Positions 24,103-33,103 of a stretch of DNA of 49,505 nt are shown piece by piece. The notes below the pieces were generated by a model. That model ran no database searches. It saw nothing but the letters and a program-made list of their open reading frames with translations, and was not told the DNA's origin. The DNA is taken from the NCBI GenBank assembly GCA_027014125.1, contig JALWEI010000008.1:1-49505 (forward strand). The letters are read 5' to 3'. The stretch is from Acidilobaceae archaeon. Lineage in GTDB: Archaea; Thermoproteota; Thermoprotei_A; Sulfolobales; Acidilobaceae. Both the position numbers and the translations under genes were made by a program. The stretch's first letter is position 1. Each line of letters opens with the position of its first letter.

Positions 24103-25604
24103 GGGTGGGGCTGGTAACGAGCAGATCCGCTAGGAGGCTGGTGGAGGAGGTAGCTAGGGGCCTAGACGGGGAGGTAGAGATCATAGAGGTTCCAGTGCCA
24201 GTCATATCCTTCCTCTCCACCACCACCCTGGCAAAGATCATAGAGGCTAGGAGCGAGCTTAGGGAGAAGCTTAGCAGGGTCGACGTGATAGTCATACCAG
24301 GCAGGGTCAAGGGCGACGCTGAACCCATAGAGAAGGTGACAGGGAGGCCAGTGTACAAGGGCCCCAAGGACCTGGGCCTTATACCCGCTGCTGTGAGGCA
24401 CCTACTCTCCGGTGGCAGCCTAGACCGGGCCAGGCCTGCCGAGCAGGTTATGGGTAGCGTTACCCTCAAGCTGGAGCCCACCATCGCATTCAGGATAGGC
24501 AGGGTAGAGGTGCCATCCCGGGGCCCACCAGTGCTAGTGGTTACAGAGATCCACCCCGGCGTGGAGGAGGGTAGAGTTGCCTCGGAAGCCAGGAGGCACC
24601 TCTCCGACGGGGCCAGGATCATACTAGTCGGGGCCGGCGACGGGGTTAGCCCCGAGAGCCTCGCTAGGAGGATCGAGGCCGTAGCCGCGACCGGGGCCCC
24701 TGGGATCCTTGCCGAGGCGCCATCTAGAAGACACGCCAAGGCTGCGCTTGATGCGGGGGCTCATGGGATATCCACTTCGCCCGACACGCTAGGCGAGGTC
24801 CTAGACCTGCTGCCTAGCGACGCGGCTGTTCTCCTGGGAGACAGGGACCTGGGCCGGCTCGAGTCTGGGCTGGACCTGCTGCGCATCCATGGGGTGGACA
24901 AGGTTGTGCTAGACCCCGTCCTGGGGCTCCCCCTTATAGACCTGGCCGAGTCCATAGGGAGGTACAGGGAGGCCCACAGGCTCGGGGCTCCGCTCCTCTT
25001 CACCGCCGCCAACGTAACCGAGGAGGTTGAGGCCGACCCGCACGGGGTGCACGCAGTCCTGGCCGCCCTGGCCGTGGAACTCGGGGCCAGCCTCTACCTA
25101 GTCGTCGAGGAGACCTACAAGTCCACTCACGGCACCGCGGAGGCGGCGGAGGCGCTCAGGCTGGCATCTGAGGCTTGGGCTAGGCGCTCCACGCCCCGCG
25201 GGCTCTATAGCAGGCTCTACGTTGCCAGACAGCCGGTCAAGCCCCCGCAGCCCCCGAGGGTGGAGGCGGAGGCAGTGTATTATGTGGAGCCGAGGATCGA
25301 TAAGAGGGGTTACATAGAGGTGCATGTAGACCATGATAGGGGGGTCATAAGGGCCGTCTACAGGAGACTCCCAAGCCTGGAGGTGGAGGCTGCGGTTGAG
25401 GGTGTACACCCTAATAGCATAGCCAGGGCTCTCATAAGGAAGGTGGGGCTGGATCCCGAGCATGCCGCATACCTGGGGGCCGAGCTGGCTAAGGCTCATA
25501 TAGCCCTTAGGCTCGGCCTAACCTACACTCAGGACGAGCCAGTAGTAACCCCGGTATGGGAGAAGGTGCGAAGCGTTGAGGGTGGCGGCGAGCAGTCCTG
25601 CTAA
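24099..25604 (+). CDS. Dihydropteroate synthase-related protein
   Basis: A 501-residue protein matching the archaeal dihydropteroate-synthase-related family (TIGR00284 type). Residues about 1-130 are a unique N domain. A TIM-barrel-like middle (about 145-350) includes the GISTSPDTLGEVLD and DKVVLDPVLGLPLIDLAESI strands of a pterin-binding fold. The C-terminal domain (about 380-490) is specific to the family. Real pterin activity has not been settled for the family to my knowledge. It starts at TTG overlapping deoC by 4 nt and runs 29 bp into mevalonate kinase. Confidence 0.8.
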   Translation: MRVGLVTSRSARRLVEEVARGLDGEVEIIEVPVPVISFLSTTTLAKIIEARSELREKLSRVDVIVIPGRVKGDAEPIEKVTGRPVYKGPKDLGLIPAAVRHLLSGGSLDRARPAEQVMGSVTLKLEPTIAFRIGRVEVPSRGPPVLVVTEIHPGVEEGRVASEARRHLSDGARIILVGAGDGVSPESLARRIEAVAATGAPGILAEAPSRRHAKAALDAGAHGISTSPDTLGEVLDLLPSDAAVLLGDRDLGRLESGLDLLRIHGVDKVVLDPVLGLPLIDLAESIGRYREAHRLGAPLLFTAANVTEEVEADPHGVHAVLAALAVELGASLYLVVEETYKSTHGTAEAAEALRLASEAWARRSTPRGLYSRLYVARQPVKPPQPPRVEAEAVYYVEPRIDKRGYIEVHVDHDRGVIRAVYRRLPSLEVEAAVEGVHPNSIARALIRKVGLDPEHAAYLGAELAKAHIALRLGLTYTQDEPVVTPVWEKVRSVEGGGEQSC

Positions 25605-26526
25605 GGCGATCCTCTTCGGAGAGCACTTCGTAGTCAAGGGAGCCGCGGGGGTGGCAACCGCTATAGGCCTGAGGGCCAGGGTCGTCGTGGAGGAGTCCCA
25701 AGGCCGGGGGATAACTGTCACGAGCGCTATGGGCGAGGCCAGGATTAATGGGAAGCCCGTGCCAGGGTGGGCAGAGCCCTTCAAGATGGTCCTCGAGTGG
25801 CTCCGCGGCAGGGGCTACAGCGAGGCCCCGGCTAGGGTTGTGGTTGAGAGCGATATACCCCCGAGGGCGGGGCTGGGGAGCAGCGCTGCCGTCTCAGCTG
25901 CATTCGCCCTCGCCTACACGGCCCTCCACGGGGATCCCCTGAGCGTTGGGGACCTGATAAAGGCCGCCACTGTGGGGGAGGCCGCTGCCCATGGTAGGCC
26001 CAGCGGTATAGACCCTACCGTAACCGTCCTAGGCGGTGTTGTCAGTTTTAGCAGGGAGGAGGAGCCCATGGTTCTCCGACCCCCGAGGCTCGGGAGCGTC
26101 GCGCTCGTTATAGCCGATAGCGGGGTTGAGAGGAGCACTAAGGAGGCCGTCGAGAAGGTGCTTGCGCTGGCAGAGAAGTACTGGGACGTCATGTCCAAGC
26201 TGTACTATGCCGCCGACACCCTGTCTAGGAGGGCTGTGAAGCACCTGTCAAGGGGCGACTATGAGAGCGTGGGGGAGCTGATGAATATAAACCACGGCCT
26301 CCTATCGGCTATCGGAGTCTCAACCCCAAGACTGGAGGACCTAGTCTACACCGCCAGGGCGGCCGGGGCTCTAGGGGCTAAGATAACCGGGGCCGGGATG
26401 GGCGGCTCCATAGTCAGCCTCGCCAGGGCGGGGGACTCTAGCAGGGTCCTGGAGGCGCTGGCTGGGAAGGCTGCGTGGGCTAGGTCCGTAGAGATGGGCG
26501 TGGAGGGTACTAGGCTAGAGGAGTAG
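25576..26526 (+). CDS. mvk: Mevalonate kinase
   Basis: A 316-residue GHMP kinase. The N-terminal SSPAKAILFGEHFVVKG is the mevalonate kinase substrate motif, PPRAGLGSSAAVSAAFALA is the GHMP nucleotide loop, GRPSGIDPTVTVLGG contains the catalytic Asp, and KITGAGMGGS is motif 3. It phosphorylates mevalonate to mevalonate 5-phosphate, the first step shared by all mevalonate routes to archaeal lipids. TTG start inside the upstream gene's end. Other pathway genes occur 8 and 22 kb downstream (IPP isomerase, prenyl synthase, UbiD-family decarboxylase). Confidence 0.95.
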   Translation: MRVAASSPAKAILFGEHFVVKGAAGVATAIGLRARVVVEESQGRGITVTSAMGEARINGKPVPGWAEPFKMVLEWLRGRGYSEAPARVVVESDIPPRAGLGSSAAVSAAFALAYTALHGDPLSVGDLIKAATVGEAAAHGRPSGIDPTVTVLGGVVSFSREEEPMVLRPPRLGSVALVIADSGVERSTKEAVEKVLALAEKYWDVMSKLYYAADTLSRRAVKHLSRGDYESVGELMNINHGLLSAIGVSTPRLEDLVYTARAAGALGAKITGAGMGGSIVSLARAGDSSRVLEALAGKAAWARSVEMGVEGTRLEE

Positions 26527-26527
26527 C

Positions 26528-27565
26528 GTGATGCTGGAGCTGAAGCTGTCCAGAATCTCCACGCTCGGCATAGCCCTCTCCGTAGTCCTAGTGATCCCGG
26601 GTCTACTAGCTGCCCCCCGCCTTGCCACGCTCCACATGGGGCTAGTCGGCCTGGGCGCCGGGCTCCTCTTCCCCACAGCGATGTACATAACATTCACTGG
26701 GAGCCTCAAGTCTGGGCTGCCGAGGAGGGGCGTCGAGGCAGCCGTTCCTCTCGCCTCCGTCCTCCTGGCAGCGGCATCGCTCCCGCTGTACCTGGCTGGC
26801 CACCCCGGCTGGAGGGCCTCAGCTGTGGGTGGCCTCTTGTTCTTGGCCTTGCACTCGTGGCTACAGGCCCGGGGGTGGCGGAGGAGGGAGCCTTGGTTTG
26901 TGCTCCTCTATCCTTCCCTGGCTGGGGCGGCTGGCCTTGCGTGTGGGTGCGGCGTGGTCGAGTCGATGCTGAGGGTTGGCCTTTTCTACGCTGCTCCGAT
27001 GGTTGTCGTGGTCTCGCTATTGACTGTGTCCAGGAATTATGGCGTGGACCCGTCGAGGCCTTGGGTTTACTCACCCCTAGCCCTTAACGCTGTTAGCCTT
27101 GTACTGGCTGTTGCTGGGTATAGCTGGTATCCCGTCGTCTCTGGGCTGGGGCTGCTCCTCTACTTTGCCGTGCTTCGTGTCTGGAGGGCTCCCAGCCTAG
27201 TTGCCCGGGGCCTGCGCATCGGGGGTCCTGGTGGCGGGGCTCTGGTGTATATGGGGGTGTCCCACCTCTCATCGCTGGCTTCTCAGCTTCTCTGGCTGGC
27301 GTCCTTGGACGTGCTCTCGATGGTCCATGTTGTGTATATCGGCTTTGTCGGGGTTCACATATTCCTTCATGCTCCCCTGATGCTGCCTCAGGTTGTTAGG
27401 GTTAGGCTGGCTAAGGTGTATGTCCCGCCTCTCCCACCTATACTCCTGGCTATGGCGGCCGTCGCGAGGCCCTGGCTCCCTGGCATGTCCTATGCCCTCA
27501 TGGTTGCCTCGCTGATCCTACTTCTGGTCCAGTTTAGGCCCTTAGGGCTCGTAGGAAGGGGTTAG
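26528..27565 (+). CDS. Polytopic membrane protein of unknown function
   Basis: A 345-residue protein with roughly ten hydrophobic helices spread from residue 10 to 340 and few charged residues. Short basic loops (RGWRRREP, RLAKVY) lie between helices. His residues occur in helices (LFLALHSWL, GVSHLSSL, VHIFLHAPL), which could bind heme or metal, but no family signature is certain. It follows mvk by 1 bp (GTG then ATG at the start) so it is probably co-transcribed with it. It converges with the tRNA methylase gene with a 4-bp overlap. I do not recognise it. Confidence 0.75.
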   Translation: MMLELKLSRISTLGIALSVVLVIPGLLAAPRLATLHMGLVGLGAGLLFPTAMYITFTGSLKSGLPRRGVEAAVPLASVLLAAASLPLYLAGHPGWRASAVGGLLFLALHSWLQARGWRRREPWFVLLYPSLAGAAGLACGCGVVESMLRVGLFYAAPMVVVVSLLTVSRNYGVDPSRPWVYSPLALNAVSLVLAVAGYSWYPVVSGLGLLLYFAVLRVWRAPSLVARGLRIGGPGGGALVYMGVSHLSSLASQLLWLASLDVLSMVHVVYIGFVGVHIFLHAPLMLPQVVRVRLAKVYVPPLPPILLAMAAVARPWLPGMSYALMVASLILLLVQFRPLGLVGRG

Positions 27566-28584
27566 GGCCTCCTCGCCACTACTACCTCCCTAGTTAGGCT
27601 GGAGTGAACGTACATGTGCATCCTCGCCAGGACCTGGAGTCCTGCCTCCTCTCCGAGGCTCGCCGGCTCCTCGCTGTGTGGGCCGGCGTATACTATGTAT
27701 CCCCCGGGGGCTAGGGCCTCGAGTGCGGCGCTTAGGAAACCCTCCATGAGCCTCCTGTACCCCATCCTAGCGGTCGTGGTAGACCTACCGTAGGGGGGAT
27801 CCGTGGCTATAGAGTCTACTACACCACTGCCTATAGGCAGCTTCGCAGCGTTGTGTGCTATAACAAGGCACCTGCCGCAGGTGAATGTGTCTAGGTTTAC
27901 CCTCGAGCCCCTGTACATGGCCCTGTCTAGGTCTCCGCAGATTATCCTCCCGGCGCCTACCATCATGGCCTCTATTGCGAAGCCCCCGGTGCCGCAGAAG
28001 GGGTCTAGGAAGGTGGATCCCTCCCGGGGCCTGGATAGGTTTACAAGGACCCGTGAGAGGTCTGGGCTTAGGGGGCCGGGCTTGAAGAATGGCCTCCTTC
28101 TGGGCCTCCTAAGGTGGAACCCCTTCTCCCTGGAGGCGAGTATGATCCCGGCTATCGCTACTCCCTCGGTTATGAATACTCTGAGGACCTTGCCTCCCTT
28201 CCCCAGGCTGGCCCTGCCCCTGAGCTTTGATACGAGGATCCTCCTAACCACGTCCTCCCTTGCCTGGGGGGAGTAGCCTTTGAATCTCCAGGGGTCTACC
28301 CATACCTTCTCCCCCTCTAGGCTTCTCGCCGCCTCCTCTGCTAGTGCCTCTATCCCCTCGACTGTGGACTCTGCTATCCCTAGGAGGAGCCCTATCTCTC
28401 TGACCCATGCAGCCCTCTCCGCTGCTTTCCTGGGGTTCAGGCTCCCCGCGTCGAAGAGTGCTAGCCCCTCGAGGTGGTACGTGATCCTGTAGCTTGGCGT
28501 GACCACGTCTAGTATCGCTTTTAGCTCTTCTAGGGGGAGGCGTGGGTGTTCTCCTGATAGTATGGCGTAGTATCCCGGCTTCAG
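27562..28584 (-). CDS. trmG10: tRNA (guanine-10) N2-methyltransferase, TrmG10/Trm11 type
   Basis: A THUMP domain (about 30-150) joined to a Rossmann methylase (about 165-340). Motif I is FLDPFCGTGGFAIEA and the catalytic motif IV is TDPPYGRS, as in Trm-G10 enzymes that make m2G or m22G at position 10 of tRNA. The first standard start, GTG 28506, would begin at VTPSYRIT. In-frame upstream sequence reads KPGYYAILSGEHPRLPLEEL, the normal N terminus of this family, back to a CTG at 28582-28584 and no ATG, GTG or TTG. It lies 2 bp after the gcvH stop with GGGAGGG upstream, so I take CTG as the start (341 residues). Confidence 0.88.
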   Translation of the reverse strand: MKPGYYAILSGEHPRLPLEELKAILDVVTPSYRITYHLEGLALFDAGSLNPRKAAERAAWVREIGLLLGIAESTVEGIEALAEEAARSLEGEKVWVDPWRFKGYSPQAREDVVRRILVSKLRGRASLGKGGKVLRVFITEGVAIAGIILASREKGFHLRRPRRRPFFKPGPLSPDLSRVLVNLSRPREGSTFLDPFCGTGGFAIEAMMVGAGRIICGDLDRAMYRGSRVNLDTFTCGRCLVIAHNAAKLPIGSGVVDSIATDPPYGRSTTTARMGYRRLMEGFLSAALEALAPGGYIVYAGPHSEEPASLGEEAGLQVLARMHMYVHSSLTREVVVARRP

Positions 28585-28586
28585 GC

Positions 28587-29006
28587 CTAGCTTCCCTCCC
28601 TCCTCTTGACGCTCTCCACGTATCCCTGGGCGTCTAGTAGGCCCTCTAGCTGGGATGGGTTGCTTGGCTTGAGCTTGGCTATCCAGCCCTCACCGTAGGG
28701 GTCAGTGTTTACTAGCTCTGGCTCGTCTAGGAGCCTCTCGTTCGCCTCTACTACCTCCCCGTCAACGGGGGCGTAGACCTCTCCAGTCGCCTTTATCGAC
28801 TCTAGGACTGCCAGTACCTCGCCCCTCGAGTATACCTTGCCCACTTCTGGGAGCTCTACTCCTACAACGTCCTTCAGCTTCTTCTGCGCATAGTCTGTTA
28901 TCCCGATCACGATAGTGTCTCCCTCAATCCTTATCCACTCGTCGGACTCGGTGTACCTGAGGTCCTCGGGCACCTTGAACCTTATACCCCCAACCTCTAC
29001 CTCCAT
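28587..29006 (-). CDS. gcvH: Glycine cleavage system H protein (lipoyl carrier)
   Basis: A 139-residue GcvH. Typical segments are YTESDEWIRIEGDTIVIGITDYAQKKL (opening), VELPEVGKVYSRGEVLAVLESIKATGEVYAPVDGEVVEAN with the lipoylated Lys72 in ESIKATGE, and the closing NTDPYGEGWIAKL. It shuttles the aminomethyl intermediate between glycine decarboxylase and T protein, and may act as lipoate donor. No other glycine cleavage gene is in the window. ATG start. It is 2 bp upstream of trmG10, on the same strand. Confidence 0.95.
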   Translation of the reverse strand: MEVEVGGIRFKVPEDLRYTESDEWIRIEGDTIVIGITDYAQKKLKDVVGVELPEVGKVYSRGEVLAVLESIKATGEVYAPVDGEVVEANERLLDEPELVNTDPYGEGWIAKLKPSNPSQLEGLLDAQGYVESVKRREGS

Positions 29007-29117
29007 AACCTACACCCAGCGAGATACCTGCATGTAGCTAGGGATTTATAGCTGGCCACCTGGGCCCGTGCCCGCGCAGGGGGTGCCAAGGGCCTGGATC
29101 CGCTGCTACCTGGCTCT

Positions 29118-29963
29118 GTGTTGGCTGGTATAGCCCTGGGGTATGCTAGCAGGGGTGCGCTGTCCAGGGTTGTTGATCGGCTACTGGCCCCCAACGTTGC
29201 TATCCTCGTAGCGGTTATGGGCGTGGGCGCTGGCTCTAGGATCAGGGGAGGCGATGCTGGCGATATAGTCTATGGTAGTATTGCCGTCGCCCTTATCCCC
29301 TCTGCCGCTAGCCTGCTGGTGGCGCTGGCCCTGGTTGGTCCTGGCAGGCCTAGGGGTGGAGGTGGCCAGGCTGGGGCTGGCGGGCCGTGGTTGGCGTTGT
29401 CTAGCCTATTAGTGGGCCTAGCCCTGGGGTATTATACTGGAGTGGAGCCCCCGGGTATCGTCGTTGATGTGCTACTGTATATCCTATTGTTGCTCTCCGG
29501 CTATGCTATCGGCGGCATGGAGGGCCTTGCCGGGGCTCTGCGGGGCGGTGGCTCTCTGGGCATCCTCTTGGCCGCCTCGTGTATTGTTGGGGGAATCGTG
29601 GGTGGCGCTATTGTCGGGGTCCTGCTGGGGTGGGGCCCCATTGTGGGGGCTTTGATGGGGTCCGCCTCCGGGTGGTACTCCCTCGCTGGCCCCCTCCTGT
29701 ACCTTGTAGACCCGCTTTATGGAGCAGCGGCATTCCTAGGCAACCTGTTCAGGGAGGTGTTGCACATAATGGTTTATCCGCTGCTTGCTAGGAGGATCCC
29801 TCTGGCAGCTATAGCTGTCGGTGGTGCTACCACAATGGATACGGGGCTCCCCGTTGTAGCTGCTTATGGTGGCGTGGAGGAGAGGGTGGCCGCGTTCGTC
29901 CAGGGGGCCCTGCTTACCCTTGTACTTAGCCTGGGGCTCCCCCTGGCCGTGTCGCTGGTTTGA
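29118..29963 (+). CDS. LysO-type lysine exporter family membrane protein
   Basis: A 281-residue membrane protein with about eight hydrophobic segments. The GSASGWYSLAGPLL, GNLFREVLHIMVYPLLARR and GGATTMDTGLPVV segments match the LysO (YbjE, DUF340) family, which in Escherichia coli exports L-lysine. The membrane-embedded Asp in TTMDTGLP and Arg/Glu in LFRE are conserved in that family. A Gly- and Pro-rich cytoplasmic loop lies near residue 75-95. Start GTG 29118 (TTG next codon). It converges with mqnA with a 38-bp overlap. Substrate in this organism is an inference. Confidence 0.78.
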   Translation: MLAGIALGYASRGALSRVVDRLLAPNVAILVAVMGVGAGSRIRGGDAGDIVYGSIAVALIPSAASLLVALALVGPGRPRGGGGQAGAGGPWLALSSLLVGLALGYYTGVEPPGIVVDVLLYILLLLSGYAIGGMEGLAGALRGGGSLGILLAASCIVGGIVGGAIVGVLLGWGPIVGALMGSASGWYSLAGPLLYLVDPLYGAAAFLGNLFREVLHIMVYPLLARRIPLAAIAVGGATTMDTGLPVVAAYGGVEERVAAFVQGALLTLVLSLGLPLAVSLV

Positions 29964-30663
29964 TCCCCAGGACATGGAGGGCCTTGGCTAGCTCGGCCGG
30001 GTTGTAGTCTAGCCTTATCGTCTTGTGGTACCTCTCGGCCTCGTGTAGCGGTATCCCGGTCCTGGCTGAGGTTTTAGCTGGGTCGAGGGGGCTGGGCTGG
30101 GGCTTGTATTTGCCTAGTCTGCCTGGGCATCTTGCCCCTGGGTGCACCATTGTTGCGGCGAAGACTGGATTCACGCCTAGGACCTTCTTGGCTAGTAGTC
30201 CGAGGTCCTCTACTACCTTGTATACCACCCGGGCCTTGAGGGCCTCGTCGCCTAGGAGTAGGGCGCAGGGGGCTCGTGCTAGTAGCTCCCTGGCGCTGGT
30301 GTGGGGCGTGTGCTCTACCCTCTGTTTGGCCCCTATCCTGTCTAGGATGAGCTTGAGGTATAGTATGCTAGTTCTTGACTCGCCGCTGACCGCTATTATG
30401 CCGCAGTCCTCTAGGCTGCCTATGGTCTTTGAGGCTATGATCACGCTCATTGCCTCGCCCCTGGTGTACACCATGGGGCCTGGGCATATCCTGGCCTCCC
30501 CGGCTAGGGCTATGGGGGCTAGGCCTGGGGTGCCTGGCCTGGCTTGTATCTCCCTGGCCGCTAGGGGTGGGGGCATTGTTATGGGCTTTATCCCGATCCT
30601 CCTTAGCCCCCTCCACATGGGCCGGGCGTAGCTGTGGGGTGGGGCTATGTAGTGTGCATCCAT
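29926..30663 (-). CDS. mqnA: Chorismate dehydratase (MqnA), futalosine menaquinone pathway
   Basis: A 245-residue periplasmic-binding-protein-like enzyme resembling MqnA/MqnD. Segments such as SYARPMWRGL near the N terminus, VYTRGEAMSVIIAS, and a final helix (DYNPAELAKALHVLGI) follow the MqnA pattern, though the protein is divergent. It removes water from chorismate to give 3-(1-carboxyvinyl)benzoate. It lies downstream of mqnE (19-bp overlap) and mqnC, and that context supports MqnA. MqnD, a related protein, is the main alternative. ATG start. Confidence 0.72.
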   Translation of the reverse strand: MDAHYIAPPHSYARPMWRGLRRIGIKPITMPPPLAAREIQARPGTPGLAPIALAGEARICPGPMVYTRGEAMSVIIASKTIGSLEDCGIIAVSGESRTSILYLKLILDRIGAKQRVEHTPHTSARELLARAPCALLLGDEALKARVVYKVVEDLGLLAKKVLGVNPVFAATMVHPGARCPGRLGKYKPQPSPLDPAKTSARTGIPLHEAERYHKTIRLDYNPAELAKALHVLGIKPATRPGGAPG

Positions 30664-31820
30664 GGATGTCTTGGCACCTCCTCTCTGGGCTGGTAGTAGT
30701 TGTAGAAGGTGTCCCTCTCCATGGCCTTCCAGCCTGCTACTGTTAGGTGGTATGCTAGCCTGGACGGCTTCATTCCCTTCCTCTTCTCCAGCCTGGACGC
30801 CCTGCTTATCACAGACTCGTTGTAGAACGTTCCTCCTATGTCGTTTGCGCCGTGGCTGAGGGCGGCCTGGGCTAGCTTCTCGCCCATGCTGATCCAGTAT
30901 GCCATAATGTTGTCTATCCTGCCTAGGAGGGCTAGTCTCGCGACTGCTATTATCCTGAGGTCGTAGAGGCCTCCCCGGTCTCCCCTCTTCCTGTAGTCTG
31001 GGTGCCTCGAGAGGGGGGTCTTCCCGGGGTTGAAGCGCAGGGGTATGAAGCTTATGAAGCCCCGGGTCTCCTCCTGTAGCCTCCTCACCCGGATTATGTG
31101 CTCCGCCACGTGTATGGGGTCCTCTATGTGGGCGTATAGCATGGTTATGTTGCTCCTGAGCCCCATCTTATGGGCGATCCTGTGGATCTCTAGGAACTCG
31201 TCGCTGCTTATCTTGAGGGGTGCGATCCTCCTCCTGACCTCCTCGCTCAGTATCTCAGCCCCGCCCCCCGGCATGGCGTCTAGCCCCGCTTTGATCAGCC
31301 TATCTAGCACCTCCCTCACGCTGTTCCCGGTCGTCTTTGCTATGAATCCTATCTCCTCTGCCGTGAATGCCTTGAGCACCGCTCCTGGGGCTGCTTCCTT
31401 GATCCTCCTTACCGCCTCCTCGTAGTACTCTAGGGGGAGCTCGGGGTCGTTCCCGCCGACCATGTGGATCTCCCTTACCCCCAGCCTGGTATACGCCAGG
31501 CCGGCTACCTTTCCAAGCCTCTCGGGCGGGTGTAGGTAGCCCTTGCTCCTCCTCTCTGGGGGCACGTAGAAGTCGCAGAATGTGCACCTGGTTACGCATA
31601 CGTTCGTGTAGGCTAGGTATAGGTTTACTATGTAGCTCCCCACTCCCCCCTTGATCCTTCTTGCATAGTAGTCCGCCGCCGCTGCTAGCACGTGGAGTGG
31701 AGCGTCCCTTAGCATCTCCTCTACGTCCCTTATACTCAGGTCGTCGCCGTGGATGGCCCTCTCCAGCCCGGCCACCCCGGCCTGGCTGACTAGATCCTCA
31801 AGCCATCTTGGCGGGTTCAA
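30645..31820 (-). CDS. mqnE: Aminofutalosine synthase (MqnE), radical SAM
   Basis: A 391-residue radical SAM protein. The cluster motif is CVTRCTFC (CxxxCxxC) near residue 74-81, followed by FYVPPERRSKGYL. Other segments are GGNDPELPLEYYEE, GLDAMPGGGAEIL and SFIPLRFNPGKTPLS, ending with the GANDIGGTFYNESV signature. The FIPLRFNP segment and C-terminal form favour MqnE (joins the chorismate-derived product with SAM) over MqnC. TTG start, 2 bp after the mqnC stop. Divided labour between the two paralogues is inferred from motifs, and swapping the labels is possible. Confidence 0.82.
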   Translation of the reverse strand: MNPPRWLEDLVSQAGVAGLERAIHGDDLSIRDVEEMLRDAPLHVLAAAADYYARRIKGGVGSYIVNLYLAYTNVCVTRCTFCDFYVPPERRSKGYLHPPERLGKVAGLAYTRLGVREIHMVGGNDPELPLEYYEEAVRRIKEAAPGAVLKAFTAEEIGFIAKTTGNSVREVLDRLIKAGLDAMPGGGAEILSEEVRRRIAPLKISSDEFLEIHRIAHKMGLRSNITMLYAHIEDPIHVAEHIIRVRRLQEETRGFISFIPLRFNPGKTPLSRHPDYRKRGDRGGLYDLRIIAVARLALLGRIDNIMAYWISMGEKLAQAALSHGANDIGGTFYNESVISRASRLEKRKGMKPSRLAYHLTVAGWKAMERDTFYNYYQPREEVPRHPWMHTT

Positions 31821-31822
31821 GA

Positions 31823-32968
31823 CTATGCACCCACTGCCGCCTTTGCTATGGGCCTGTACCAGTTATCCCTCTCCACCGGCTCGTAGCCCGCATCCTTTAT
31901 GAGCCTCTCTATCCTGCTCCTTACAAGTGTCGGCAAGGGGACCCCTGCCTCGGGTAGGACCTTCTCCCCGTAGAGGGTTCCACCCCAGTCGTTGGCGCCA
32001 TACTCTAGGCTTGCCTGTCCTAGCGGGACTCCTGCCGTTAGCCATCCTGCCTGGATCCACTTGATCTCTCCCCGGAAGACTATCCTAGCCACCGCTATGT
32101 TCCTCAGCGTCTCCGTCCCTCCTGCCGGGTATGGTACCTTCTCGCCGAGGGGGCTCCTTCCTGGCTCGAAGTTCCATGTTATGAATGACATTATCTTCCC
32201 CTTCCTCCTCTGTAGGTCTAGTAGGCTGAGGAGGTGTTTTGCCCTCTCCTCTAGCGTTTCTAGGTGGCCGTACATCATGGTTGCGCTTATCGGTAGCCCC
32301 ATGTCCATTATCGTCTCCATTGTGGTTATCCACGTGTCGGCGCTGCTCTTGATCGGGGATATGAGCTTTCTAACCCTGTCGCTCAGTATCTCCGCCCCCG
32401 CGCCTGGCACGCTGTCTAGCCCTGCTTCTATTAGCCTGGCTAGTAGGTCCCTGAGGCTCACCCTGTTTACCTTCGCCAGCCATTCTAGCTCTACAACGCT
32501 CAGACCGTGTATGGCCACTTCTCCCCGCGTCTCCTCCTTTATGGTCCTAAACGCCTCCTCGTAGTACTCTATCGGTATGCCTGGGTCTACTCCCCCCTGG
32601 AAGAGGACTTGCCTTATCCTGAACCTCCTCCACGCCTCGATAACCCTACCAGCGGCCTCACGGGCCTCCAGCTTGTATGCATCAGGGGCCCCGGGCCTCC
32701 GGTAGAAGCTACAGAACGTGCATCCAACCACGCATATGTTAGTATAATTCATTATCATATTCACTATGTATCCTACCCTCCTCCCCGTGAGGCCGTCCGT
32801 CACCGCCCTGGCGACGCCGCCTAGGAGCCAGAGGGGGGCCCTGTACAGCTCCACTATGTCCCTTATCCCTGCCCTGCCCTCCAGCGCCCTCTCCAGGGGG
32901 GTTGCGTATCCCAGCTCCTCTGCTGCTCTTAGGTAGGCCTCTAGCCTCTCGTACCCCTCGGCGGCCAA
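31823..32968 (-). CDS. mqnC: Cyclic dehypoxanthine futalosine synthase (MqnC), radical SAM
   Basis: A 381-residue radical SAM protein related to MqnE. It shows CVVGCTFC with FYRRPG after it, QGGVDPGIPIEYYEE, GLDSVPGAGAEILSDRV, SFITWNFEPGRSPLG and GANDWGGTLYGEKVL. The Trp-containing WNFEPG segment and QGG start of the third strand are typical of MqnC, which cyclises dehypoxanthine futalosine. GAGAEI replaces the more usual GGGAEI. TTG start. First gene of the leftward mqnC-mqnE-mqnA operon. Confidence 0.85.
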   Translation of the reverse strand: MAAEGYERLEAYLRAAEELGYATPLERALEGRAGIRDIVELYRAPLWLLGGVARAVTDGLTGRRVGYIVNMIMNYTNICVVGCTFCSFYRRPGAPDAYKLEAREAAGRVIEAWRRFRIRQVLFQGGVDPGIPIEYYEEAFRTIKEETRGEVAIHGLSVVELEWLAKVNRVSLRDLLARLIEAGLDSVPGAGAEILSDRVRKLISPIKSSADTWITTMETIMDMGLPISATMMYGHLETLEERAKHLLSLLDLQRRKGKIMSFITWNFEPGRSPLGEKVPYPAGGTETLRNIAVARIVFRGEIKWIQAGWLTAGVPLGQASLEYGANDWGGTLYGEKVLPEAGVPLPTLVRSRIERLIKDAGYEPVERDNWYRPIAKAAVGA

Positions 32969-33103
32969 AACCCCACTCCCGCAGTGGTGTATGGAGCCTG
33001 TCTAGGCTTATCAATATGAGACTATAGTATGGGTCCTATTCGTGGCGTTGTAGCTTATAAGCCCTCCTGCGGGTTTCCCCCTTAGTGTAGAGGGTGTGAA
33101 GCG

